Part shown: piece after piece, positions 47,898 through 58,566 of the stretch
How the letters are laid out: each line of letters opens with the position of its first letter
Position numbering within the stretch: position 1 is the first letter of the stretch
Source of the DNA: Strongylocentrotus droebachiensis
Lineage: Eukaryota > Echinodermata > Echinoidea > Camarodonta > Strongylocentrotidae
Length of the DNA stretch: 64,000 bases
Direction: 5' to 3'
NCBI GenBank assembly: GCA_035222895.1
Contig: JAVYIG010007438.1
Coordinates: forward strand, 1-64,000
Position numbers and translations under genes: made by a program
Notes under the pieces: generated by a model
The model's database searches: none
Told to the model about the DNA's origin: nothing
Seen by the model: the letters and a program-made list of their open reading frames with translations, nothing else

Positions 47898-50800
47898 CTA
47901 CATAGGAAACAAATCATTGATGATACGGAAAATATTAGAGTCCCTATAGAATGTAAACAAATAGAATGCATTATGGGCCAACTCAAAGACGAAAAGAAAC
48001 AAGGCGAACTGGGTCATCTTGCTTTGGAGATCTTCAAGGAGGAACTCCGGGAAGGCGTAGAACAAGGCACAACCGAACATAGCAAGAGCCAGCTTGAAGA
48101 AGAACACAAAGAGCAATGCGATTCGTATCTCCTTGTAGAGAAAATCGGCCCTTCGGAGCTTTTGCTCATCGTTTCCCGATGGTAACATTTCTCTTAGTTG
48201 ATTGAAAGGTTCGTTCACGAGGTAAAGCTTGATCCAGAGCGAGATAGAGATGAAGATGGTTACCGAGTTTTGGAGACGTCCCTCCCGGCAGATGGTTATT
48301 GCGTTCTGTGCTATGGTCAGGAGCCAAATGACGATATTCATGTTGTTCATCAGGTTGCTTATAGACCGGTACATGTCAGAGGCATAAGCCGTGCTGAACG
48401 GGAACATCATGTAGACAATCTCCTGCACGCGGTTACAGATAGGAAAGATGTCTATCATAGAGAAAAAGGAGAGAAAGAGAGAGAAAATAAATTATTAGGA
48501 GAAAATTGTATTCATCACACAAATCGTTGTCTTATGATCATGTGGTATTCTCGAACATACAGAATAAACCTGACAACATTGACGAGAAGATTGGGACAAT
48601 AAAAATACTAGTAAATAGTTATCACCACTCTAGAAAATCCCCATTTCGCACCAATTTATAAAACCACCATACAATATTCAGTTTAGATAAAACGTAAAAA
48701 TAGCATTTAAAAAAAATTGAAAAGAACATTTCAATTTTAGCCCTTAAAAAAATGATATGTGAACATAATTATACTATAATGGAGAGAATATATATATTCA
48801 AAGGACAATTCAATCTAGGGATTTGATGGAATAGGCATAATAGGTCTTAATCGTCATCATATACTGCATAAAAGGCGTTGTATTCCCCGATAAATGGATT
48901 ATATTCCAATAGCCAGCCGTTATGAAAAATTGTTAACAAAAGTACACAACCACAGGCAACGTATGAAATCTATGTTGTGATAACCACATGACAACCACTC
49001 TTATGGTCAAGACAAAAATACTAAGTACCGTCGTACTTCATTCAATATTGATCATTTTATTCAATGGTTCGATGCATATTTTCTTCTCATAAAATACAAA
49101 AGAAGTCAAAATGTCATGAAAATTGTACACTTTTGTGGGGAATTTTGTAGATTGATGGGTTAGAATGCTATGAATCTCTCAGAACAACTAAAGTTATTAT
49201 TTAGTGTTAGTTCTCCTTTAAGGTCACAGATCGTGTGTAACGGATCACCTGACGTCAATAGAGTCAGATTAAGTTTTAAAGGAAATTTGGACGAAGCTTT
49301 AAAAATCACTCTCATGTCATAAGTCCAAAAACCATGAAACTTGTCTAAAGTCAACGGTCAAAGCCAAAAAGAAGTCAGTTATGTTGCAACAACGTCGGCG
49401 GAGTCATTAATCTTTAAAATTGTTCCCTTACTATTAAAGGCAATACTCTGAAGTCTAAAAAAACTCGGACACATGTGTCATTGAGTATCATTGATAACTT
49501 GGTATATTTTAGGTCAACGGTCATATTTTGAAGGTCACTGAGGTCAAGCTAAATTGATATCCTACAGTTATTGGTTTCGATGAAAGTTTCATCTCGTATT
49601 CCTTGGAAGAATATACGAAATTAGGATCATTAGAGTTCATCATTGAATAATTTTATTTCAAAATTGTTGTTATCCAGACGACATTTTTCTGTAACTTGGG
49701 TAAGGGATACGACACCTCTTCAATGATTTGAGGTAAAAGGTCATTAAGGGGTCATTTGAGGTTATTCTTTAATTGTATAGACACACGTTGATGAGATGAA
49801 TGTGTTAAATCTGCTTGGTACTGATATCCAGTGCTCAGTTGTTTAGATGCATGGCCTTGCAGTCCTGCTTAGCCGATGGCTACCAAAGTTAATAGTCGGT
49901 ACCCTTCTGTAATATTCCAATTGCGGGGCAAGCGAGACAGCAGCGCGCAGAAGACCTTTTGATTTGATTTGATTGGTTTTATTCATTTCTCATGATGGTC
50001 TTTTTCCAAAGTTACAAAATAATTACAACAAATGACAAACCAATTATGTAATAGATTGAAGGCGCAAGTGGTAAACCTTTATAAGACGTAATAATAAGAG
50101 TGAAAAGGGTGTATGAGAAGATGACAGGAGGAGATGGTAACTAGAGCGATAAAGATGATGGCTATGCTAAAGAGATAAAGAGAAATAATCTGAATGCAGA
50201 AGTGAGGGATGAAATTGTGGGAAGCCTTTTGACTTTTGGTAATGATTTTGGATATAAATTTGACAAGTTTTGATTTCCCTTTAGAGACTTGTAATCTGAA
50301 ATACAAATAACATCTTTATCATATTTACAAGTTTTCACGAAAACTCGGGGCCAAGAAATCTCGGGAGAGATCCTATACTGCGTTGAATTCAGTAAGATCG
50401 CCCAGTTCGCCTTCGTTGCTCTTTCTGGTACATGCCGACGGTCATTCAGGTCTGAAATTAAAGAAAAACTTAATTAATATCAAGTCTTGCGATTATAGGC
50501 CTAATGCGTGCAAACTTTCTGTTCATGAGTGCGAGAAATTTCATCTTAAACCGACTTAACTTCCGCATTGCACAAGAGCCACAAGAGATCATAATTAGTA
50601 GTTCAGTCTGCACGGTTAACTTCTTGTTTGCAGATATGAATTCTCGTTCGAAATTGAGTCCTCGTTCAAAATTAAAGCACATTAAAAGAAGTTATAAATA
50701 TGCTGAACTTCCAAAACAATGGTATACTAAAGCTTTTTACTATGCGATGCAATGAAAGATTTGTATACTGAGACCAGGCGCGTACGCAGGGGGGGGGGGG

Positions 50801-50917
50801 GGTTTGGGGGGTTAAACCCCCCCCTTTGGTATTTTTATGTGTATAAACCCCCCCTAAAAAACCCTAAAACCCCCCCCTTTGGGATTTTTTTTTTTTTTTT
50901 TTTTTTTGTTTTATTAT

Positions 50918-50950
<33 letters not shown>

Positions 50951-51056
50951 TTCCCATGGACGACCTAAACAAGTGACCTCACCCCCCCCCCCAACGGAGC
51001 AACATGTCAAATTTTCAAATTTCGAGACAAAAAAAAAAAAAAAAAAGTGTCCTCTT

Positions 51057-51103
<47 letters not shown>

Positions 51104-51266
51104 CTTATTCAGCGGTCGGCTGAGTCGTTGCGATTTTTTTTGGAACAAAAAAAAAAAAAAAAAGTGTCCTCTTACCCCCCCCCCCCCCCCCCCCCGCTTA
51201 TTCAGCGGTCGGCTGAGTCGTTGCGATTTTTTTGGGACCAAAAAAAAAAAAAAAAAGTGTCCTCTT

Positions 51267-51305
<39 letters not shown>

Positions 51306-52663
51306 CTTATTCAGCGGTCGGCTGAGTCGTTGCGATTTTTTTGGGACCAAAAAAAAAAAAAAAAAGTGTCCTCTTACACCCCCCCCCCCCCCCCCCCCCC
51401 CCGCTTATTCAGCGGCTGGCTGAGTCGTTGCGAAATTTTCGGCCCGATTTATAAATGTTAAAACCCCCCCCTTGAAAAAATCCTGCGTACGCGCCTGACT
51501 GAGACACTATAATAAAGACTTTCAAGAACTAAACCCAAGGGTAAAGTCAATGTTCTATTATATATCTCATTAAAATAATATGTCTTTTCAAACACAATTT
51601 AGCAAGAGACGGTCTAAGCCATTGAAATTTCCTAAAGTTGAATTTTCCAAAGTCTCTGTGATCGGGCCGAAACACAAATTTCTTGTTGAGTTATGTTCTT
51701 CTGATGTTATTGTTATGACCATGAAAGGTAAAACTTACTCTCACGGAGAAAGTTGTACAACGTCTGTAAAGCCTCTGTCTGATTAGTCGAACTCAGAACT
51801 CTAAAAAGTCAAAGGACATTCAGTATCAATAGGCCATTTTCGCAATGTAATCAAATTTGATGCACAAATCTTTGTTAAGTGCCTCGTTACAAATTATTTC
51901 ATCCACCTCTTACGAGGCCAAGGTGTGGCAGGGCGAAGTTGACCCAAATTTTGGCACAAGTGGGAGGGAGTATTATTTTGCATCTCAATTAATTCATGAC
52001 AAATATACCATGGATGACTCTAATCATGGATTCCTGTAATTAAGATTCATCATCAGAAAAGAAAGGGGCAAGTTATTACTTCATTAAAAAGTATGATTTA
52101 CCTCACGTTAGGACAAGAAATCGATCGATACATGATTAGTTTCTTTGCAGTGGCGTACACTCAATACCACAAGGTTCGATCCCTACAAAGGCAGTTCTAG
52201 TTTGTTTAATTTTACAAGATTGTGATGTTTTTAGAAATCTGACAAATGTTGACTAATCAAAATGGGGGATTATAGGTAACTATGACATTTTATCAGCGAA
52301 AAAAAGAAATTCCAAGACAATACTAAAGCTTTTGAGATGCAATATTGAAATCGAATCGGAAAATTAAGACAATCAAATTCAATAGAAACTTCAAAGTATA
52401 TTTTTCTTTGATTACCTGTAGAAATCTTGAACAGTTCCCTTCCAGTTGCGACGCCATATCAATGCTTCATAGATTGGTCGTCTGTATCTGTCATACAGAT
52501 AGTTTCTCTGAATCTCTCTTAATCCTAGTGCACGTAGAACCTCCCTGCCAACACTCTCATCAGAGTTGTCCAGGATAACGGCTAAGGACTGAATCGCCGA
52601 GAAGAAGTGGAGTAGGTATCGGAAGGGGATGCCGCTTAGGGTCAGTCGCGAAGGAAAAGCCAT
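47898..52663 (-). CDS. Four-helix membrane protein with a death-fold-like N-terminus, right copy, 328 residues
   Basis: Minus-strand exons 52416-52663, 51739-51800, 50329-50451 and 47898-48451 have exactly the lengths of the left copy (248, 62, 123, 554), with intact GT/AG sites and no stop. By eye, the last exon differs from the left copy at about 23 of 186 residues. Changes cluster in the first helix (NNMNIVIWLLTIAQ against NNVIIFVWFLTIAQ) and in the loop after the second helix (REMLPSG against RGLFPLG); the last two helices are nearly unchanged. Both copies being open argues that both are, or recently were, functional. The gene points towards the left copy, so the two are transcribed convergently. 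Family unknown. Confidence 0.83.
48460..50328. other. Intron 3 of the right gene copy
   Basis: Mostly alignable in reverse complement to 37236-38846. About 49740-50160 has no left-arm counterpart and holds a GTTTAGATGCATGGCCTTGC tRNA-like remnant and a retroposon 3' end in reverse (TTTGATTTGATTGGTTTTAT at about 49960). Confidence 0.6.
50767..51505. mobile_element. 723-bp hAT-like element with a C-run/A-run minisatellite
   Basis: The element (50775-51497) has perfect inverted ends CAGGCGCGTACGCAGG / CCTGCGTACGCGCCTG and perfect 8-bp flanks ACTGAGAC. The left arm shows the empty site with one ACTGAGAC (reverse complement near 36782). Inside, four units each hold an A run, GTGTCCTCTTA, a C run of up to about 40, and CGCTTATTCAGCGGTCGGCT GAGTCGTTGCGA. 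Long Pro- or Gly-rich open frames over it are artefacts. Confidence 0.93.
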
Positions 52664-52764
52664 TCTTTACTTAATAACGATAAAAACAAACAAACAGATT
52701 TTTGAAAAAGTCAGGGCAACCTATGAAAACTCAACCAAATAAGGATCATAATCATCATAATAAT

Positions 52765-52880
52765 AATAATATTTGTGTGTTCTTGTATAGCGCTCATGTC
52801 TGCCAAACTTAACATTCCTAGCGCTTCACAATTAGTATTACCCTGGCTTTAGCATGGTTGCCATTATGACGCTCCAGCAT
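52765..52880 (-). repeat. SINE family A body fragment, counterpart of 34865-35110
   Basis: In reverse it reads AAAAATGCTGGAGCGTCATA ATGGCAACCATGCTAAAGCC and CTAATTGTGAAGCGC, matching the left-arm SINE body. The tRNA head is missing and 52880-53190 has no clear left-arm match. Confidence 0.65.
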
Positions 52881-53254
52881 TTTTAAAGGAAACTCAAACC
52901 AATTAAAATATATCGTAATGATAATTGAAAATTATTAAAAATTTAATATTAATTGGACCAAATGACGAACAAAATCATATTTAAAACTGATCACTAAAAT
53001 CAAAGCGCGTGCCAGCAGCTGACAAGCGATTGCGCGATTATTCTTCACTTCCAGCCGGTTATCACAGCTAGTGAATTTCACCGGCAGTATGAATGGCATA
53101 TGCAGGAAAGCGGTGGTTTTACCTTTGTTTACATAAGGTGAATTCTATAGGTATTTGTATCTGTGTGACTCCGAAAGGACTATGAAAGGGGTATGAGCTT
53201 TTGCGTAACCACATTAGGGAGAATAATACTGCAGTCATACTGCCAAAATATATA

Positions 53255-53545
53255 TATGGGTAATTCCATAAATTAGGGACCTACTTTGTGACATTTTTGG
53301 TGTCCCACTTATTAAGGAACCCACTCGTATTTGTGGCTCTGAGTAAAAACTTGAATAGCGGAGTGAGATTGTAAAGTGATTTCCAAACATAATATTGCAT
53401 CCTCAAACCTAGAATCACTTAACAATCTCACTCCACTATTTAAGTCTTCACTCAGAGCCACAAATACGTGTGGGTTCCTTTTGTAAGTGGGACCAAAAGT
53501 GTCACAAAGTGGGTCCCTAATTCATGGAATTACCCATATATAATA
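53255..53545. mobile_element. About 276-bp fold-back MITE in the right arm only
   Basis: GGGTAATTCCATAAATTAGG at 53262 and its near complement CCTAATTCATGGAATTACCC at 53537 are the ends. The whole element is one long hairpin with TGTGGCTCTGAGT and AATCTCACTCC pairs inside. TATATA lies on both sides. The left arm has a continuous TATATATATATTTGGCAG at about 33505, i.e. an empty site. Confidence 0.9.
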
Positions 53546-54847
53546 CGAACAAACATTTTCAAAACAAAATATGGCTATTGCTCAATTTCATTCTGAAAAA
53601 CTCAACAACCACAAAAACAACAACAACGACAAAAACAAGAATAGCGACAGAAAAACACCAATAACAAAAAGTAATTTGGTAACCTGCTCCATAGGCATAA
53701 ACTTTAGAAGTTATCATGAATATTCATGATATTGCAGATTACCCTAAATAAAATGATGATTTTTCGTTTGTCGAAGGGGACATTAAACAGCACTTTTACA
53801 TTACATGTGCTATAAACAGTAGTCAAACCGTTCGAGTGATTTTCCTTTTTTAAGGCAAAGAATAAACATACCCACAAACGAGACAATTTCCACGAATCGC
53901 GTTTAGCATGCTTAATGACGAAATAACTTATATATAACAGCTCTTATATTGACATGAATAATGACAAAAAATTAATTGTAATATATCAAAGATGATAACG
54001 AGTGTATTTACCTTATTTTGTAAATAATGTTGGTCGAATACCGGAAAGAATTCGGTCAGTTTTCTAGAAGATATAGGCCTATAAGGATTCCCGTTGGCAA
54101 CAAGGTTAATCTATTTCATTACAAGTAAGTTTAAGTATAAATTTTCTTGAGCCGTGCCCCAGAGCGCTACTCTTCTGCGTTGTGGGATGGGCATGACATA
54201 CGTCTAGGAATAATAATAAAGGCCTCGTAGGCTGCACAACTGATAATATTGATTTGGGTTTTCCCCTCAGCTAGCACTCTTTCATAATATATGAGAGCAA
54301 CAAAAAAACCTTGCAAGGCCCCACACATTCATCGTTAAAATATCTTTGTCATTGTCTGACGTTTGACAAAGAGCGCCGCGCATGATCTCCCACAGATACA
54401 ATTTAATTCTATATGGCGTGGGGAACGGTTTGTGTATTAAATCAACAAAACAAATCTGAATACAAATAATACATATTATACATACAAACAAAAGATTGAA
54501 TTAAATCTAAAGTAATGGCTTCAGATGAAGAAAAAAAATTAAGAAGGTAAAAGAGTTCGTTGATTGATTTGTATGACAGTTCATTATTCAAACAAGCTTG
54601 TTTTTATAATCCCATCACAAAATGATGGGGTAACAAAATATAGAAAATGCAAACTGGCCAAGTTACTGAAAACCTGAAACTACTCATTTTTAAAGCTGGG
54701 ATAGATCATAGTTATGTACCTAGTTAGGCCCACTATCCAAATTATTTGCGACATATTCCTACATTTTCTCAGAACTGCCAGCTCCCTTTCATTGAAATTC
54801 TACTTCATCATATTAAGTAAATATGATAGTGTATAGATTCCAGTCAT

Positions 54848-54849
54848 GG

Positions 54850-54881
<32 letters not shown>

Positions 54882-54920
54882 TCTCTTTCTCTTTCTCTCT
54901 CTTTCTCCATCTCTCTCTCC
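54848..54920. repeat. CT microsatellite at the outer edge of the right arm
   Basis: (CT)n with TTT interruptions. The left arm has the shorter complement AGAGAGAGAGAGAT at about 32167, so the tract has changed length since the duplication. Confidence 0.9.
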
Positions 54921-55029
54921 GTGTTCAGATCACCAGGCGTTATACTCGTAGGATCAACAATGAGTGCACTGCATGTACCTGACACATTGTGATCTTTCAA
55001 CGTTTTGGTTTCCCACCCCCACCCCACCC

Positions 55030-56190
55030 CAACAACAAAACGGAGGGAAATTTTGGTAATTCCAGGAAAATATTACTCATCATCTCCATATTCACATTGA
55101 CATGTTTTAATTGTTCAATATTTCTGTTGTTAATCATACCTGAATTTGGAAAACGTGTTCAACGATTAAATGCATAAAAACTCATGCATTGAAGAACATC
55201 TGTACAGTCCTATACGAAAATATGTATTATTATGACTGTTCATAGAGTTAAATCAGAAAATCATAGACAAGAATATCGTTTTTATTTATTTCATTTATTT
55301 ATTCACGAATATTTAGACAGAGTACGTAGCCTGATCAGCAATCAAGACATTAAAAACATGTAAATATACAAATGAAATTTAAAAAGCAAATTAAAACATT
55401 AACATTTCATAAATTGTGACAAGATACAAGAAATACTTAAAATAAGTTACAAGCATGACGAAAAAACCCGAATCGAAAAAAGCAATCGTGGGAGTGCTTT
55501 TTGAAACGCCAGCCAAAACTCCACCGGTTTGCAGTGTATTAAAATGCATGCTCTCAGAACGACGTAGTGTAATTGTGGTTCGAAAGCCTAACGCGGGGCT
55601 CAACGGTTCCCTCACCCATCAATTTCATTGGTTCTCATTCTTGCAATACAGTCATACACAGCAACAACAAATATGATACTGAAGTTAAATATCAACAATA
55701 AACACTTACTGTAAAGGGGGAAACGCCACATTTTCCCCGGATTAAAAATATGTAGTTTACGGAACTGCCTATGACGATAAATAACGAGACAGGGCTGATA
55801 CCAATATGTCAGCCTGTATAAAACTCATTAAAATGTACATGCTTGTATGCACATGAACAGACAAACATAGATGATGGGCTTTCATCAATTATTTGCAGTT
55901 GATTGCGTGGAAAAATCTATTTCTTAATCATCAACGCAAATGAGAGAACTTGAATGAAAACACAATAACACACGACACGCACCATCAATTCCACACACTA
56001 GTGAACGATTTTGTATAATTTACACAGTAGTGACGCTGTGTCATCGCATGTCGCTTGTTTGTTATAATCATATCTTGAAAAGTGCATTATTTTTCCACTA
56101 AATTTAAGAAAAAATCAAGAACGATGATATCATAGAAACTTTTAAAGAATTTCTTTGAGACGTGTCTAAGCTCCAAAAGGGTTTCGATCA
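55030..56190. other. No gene recognised
   Basis: AT-rich flank outside the inverted duplication with a retroposon 3' end in reverse at about 55278-55390. The open frame at 55455 has no recognised domain and overlaps a similar frame on the other strand. Confidence 0.5.
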
Positions 56191-56194
56191 ATAA

Positions 56195-56400
56195 TAGGAC
56201 AGGTCCCTGCTTTAGTCAAACCTGCTTTAGTAACCACCTGTACAGAGAGACCAACTGTCCATAAAGACCACAATGTTTGTTTCTCTTGAACTGTATTTCT
56301 TATTTTAACAAAATGTATCATAGAAACTTGTACGTAAAGACCACTTGCCCATTAAGGTCTCCCTTGAGTGTTCTTTTATACACAGGTTTCACTGTAGGCC
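56195..56400. repeat. Dispersed repeat of the 'AAAGACCAC' type
   Basis: Repeated blocks AACCACCTGTACAGAGAGACCA, CTGTCCATAAAGACCACAA, GTAAAGACCACTTGCCCATT and ACACAGGTTTCACTGTA form a dispersed repeat of a kind common in marine invertebrate DNA. Internally it repeats itself twice. Confidence 0.5.
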
Positions 56401-56459
56401 TACTACATACATCCATATCAACATTTATCGTAATAAGTAGAATACAACTGTTAAACACG

Positions 56460-56534
56460 ATGGGCTGTCTTTTGTGTTGTGGAAATATAACTGAAAGCTG
56501 GAGACTGCTTTCTTCCAGAAGCTCTGGTATTCAA
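56460..56534 (+). CDS. Possible first exon MGCLLCCGN..., low support
   Basis: ATG at 56460 opens MGCLLCCGNITESWRLLSSR SSGIQ and ends at a GTATGG donor. Gly2 plus Cys residues could allow acylation. No promoter signal and no following exon was found, and it lies next to a repeat, so this may be chance. Confidence 0.2.
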
Positions 56535-56999
56535 GGTATGGTATTCAAAGACTGCAAGACTTTCGGACGTAGCTGATCATATATCCATTTTTTTTTAAAT
56601 AGCCATAGCGTTCGGCATTTTAGTCTTCGTCGTGGACTGTGCATCAAATAGAGTTTAACAAAATTTGATTCACCACATGGAAATATATGCGCTAGTTCAC
56701 AAGTGTGCCCATACTCTGAAAAGTATAAAAGTAATTCAATTGTTTTATTCATTATATATTTATATGTATATATACACATATAACAACAACAAACTTTTTT
56801 CTTCAATAGTTTTCTTTGATTCCAAAACAATACAAATCATTCTTAAAAATACATTGTTTTTATCTTGACATGATTTAATACATTTTGTTTTATCTTGACA
56901 TGATTGAATACATTTTGGATACATAATTATATTGTACGATTGATGGAGATAAATAACATAAAACAAATAACCCCATCCAACCAAACGCAGCACCCCCCC

Positions 57000-57290
57000 C
57001 CCACCATGCGACCCACACACACACAACTTGTGTGTGTGTACGTGTGTGTAGGTTCATGTGATTTGGTTGCTTGTAACTAGGGCATTCATGTAACTAGGGG
57101 CCTATATGTATAGTTTTATGTTTCCTTTGGAATGGGGGAGCTCTTGGAATATAAGATTGCGCAAATGTTTACAGCGTGGCAACTTTTGTTGTAGTGTGTG
57201 ATAGGAAGTGTTTTGGGGTGTGTGCTTTGTATGCTTGTGTGTATGAATGTGGTGTGTGTGTGTTCGTATGAGGGAGGGGGATCTGGGAGT
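57000..57290. repeat. GT/CA-rich microsatellites
   Basis: A CACACACA-TTGTGTGTGTGTAC hairpin-like block at 57012-57050 and GTGTG-rich text to 57290. No coding sequence is supported here. Confidence 0.7.
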
Positions 57291-57729
57291 ACCAGTAAAA
57301 TAACCTCCATTTTGTTTAATATAAAAATATAAAAAAATTGGTTATAATAAGTGAATAATATGTACAATTGACTTATTGTATACTTTAAGTTTACTTTCAT
57401 ATTTTGCTCAGTTATATATACTGCATATGAATTTTGTTTAATTATGTTTATGTATATATTGAAAACGTTTATTTATTTTATTCAATTGTATGTTTGTATT
57501 AATACACTATCGGAGGAATAAAACATTTTTTTTTTTTTTAAATGTGCGTGATAGGATGTGTGCATGTATTGGAGTGTGTACATGTTCAAAGGTTATGGCG
57601 GAATGTAATAGCTAAGTTTGAGCTAAGGGAATTAAGGTCTGTCGATTGGGTGGATATCCGTTAAGGGTTGTTCGGTAATTCCCCACAAATAAAAATATTT
57701 GATACAATTATTTGTACAATGATTGGACT

Positions 57730-58566
57730 TTTTAACAGCGAGTTATTGTAGTATCGCTTTACTCATTTATTATTATTTTTTTTAGTAGATTATTTCTATT
57801 ATTCTGTCGCTCCAATTGTGGGTATTCTGAGGATGCTAAGAACAGTGTGTGGTATGTGTATGGAAGTGTGGTCGGGTGGTGCGTGCATGAGGGTTGTGTG
57901 TATATCTTTTTTATATATTTATTTTTCGGACATTATGTTTTTGATACCAAGAATATGCTGTGAAAATATGTACATTGTAACACATGAGGCTTCCAAACAT
58001 GAGGCATCTTGGTGATTACCTTTTCTTTCTCCTTGATAACTAGTTCACTGGACACCAGATCCACCAGATCAAGAATGAGAAACATGATTATCACAGCCCT
58101 ATTTCATCATAGTCCACATCGGCATAAATACTTGCCAGCGTCCCTTACATCTGTATTGTGGAGGTGTGGTACGAAAGGAAAAGTAAGAATAACCGTCAGA
58201 GAGATGCTCAAGGGAGTATATGAACACAAACAGTAACTGAATACTCAGAGCAGCCCAACAAAATCATCATTTTAACTCAATTTCAAAGATTTTGCAAAGA
58301 AATATTGGACTTTTAACAAAGGGTTATTGTAGCTTCGCTTAATCGTTTATTCAATTTTTGTTGGTAGATTATTTCTAACATTCTGTCGCTCCAATTGTGG
58401 GTATTCTGAGGATGCTAGGAACAGTGTGTGGTATGTGTACGGAAGTGTGGTCGGTGGTGTGTGTGTGCATGAGGGTGTGTGTGTACATCTTTTGTATATA
58501 TTTATTCTTCGGACATTATGTTTTTGATACCAAGTATATGCTGTGAAAATATGTGCATTGTAACAC
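57730..58566. repeat. Duplicated 250-bp segment, about 590 bp apart
   Basis: Copies at about 57735-57985 and 58318-58566 share TTCTGTCGCTCCAATTGTGG through GGTATGTGTA to ATTATGTTTTTGATACCAAG with few changes. The second copy ends directly before the first exon of the next gene. Confidence 0.9.

Larger units (their letters stand above)
46080..55020 (-). repeat. Right arm of the large inverted duplication
   Basis: Reverse complement of 32085-43560. It carries the second copy of the membrane-protein gene in the opposite orientation. Right-only insertions are the hAT-like element at 50775-51497 and the fold-back MITE near 53262-53537; each has an empty site in the left arm. The outer edge is at CACCCCCACCCCACCCC (about 55015-55030). 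Confidence 0.93.

Noticed and set aside
50864-51461. Pro-rich and Gly-rich frames
   Set aside because: Translations of C runs and G runs in the minisatellite.
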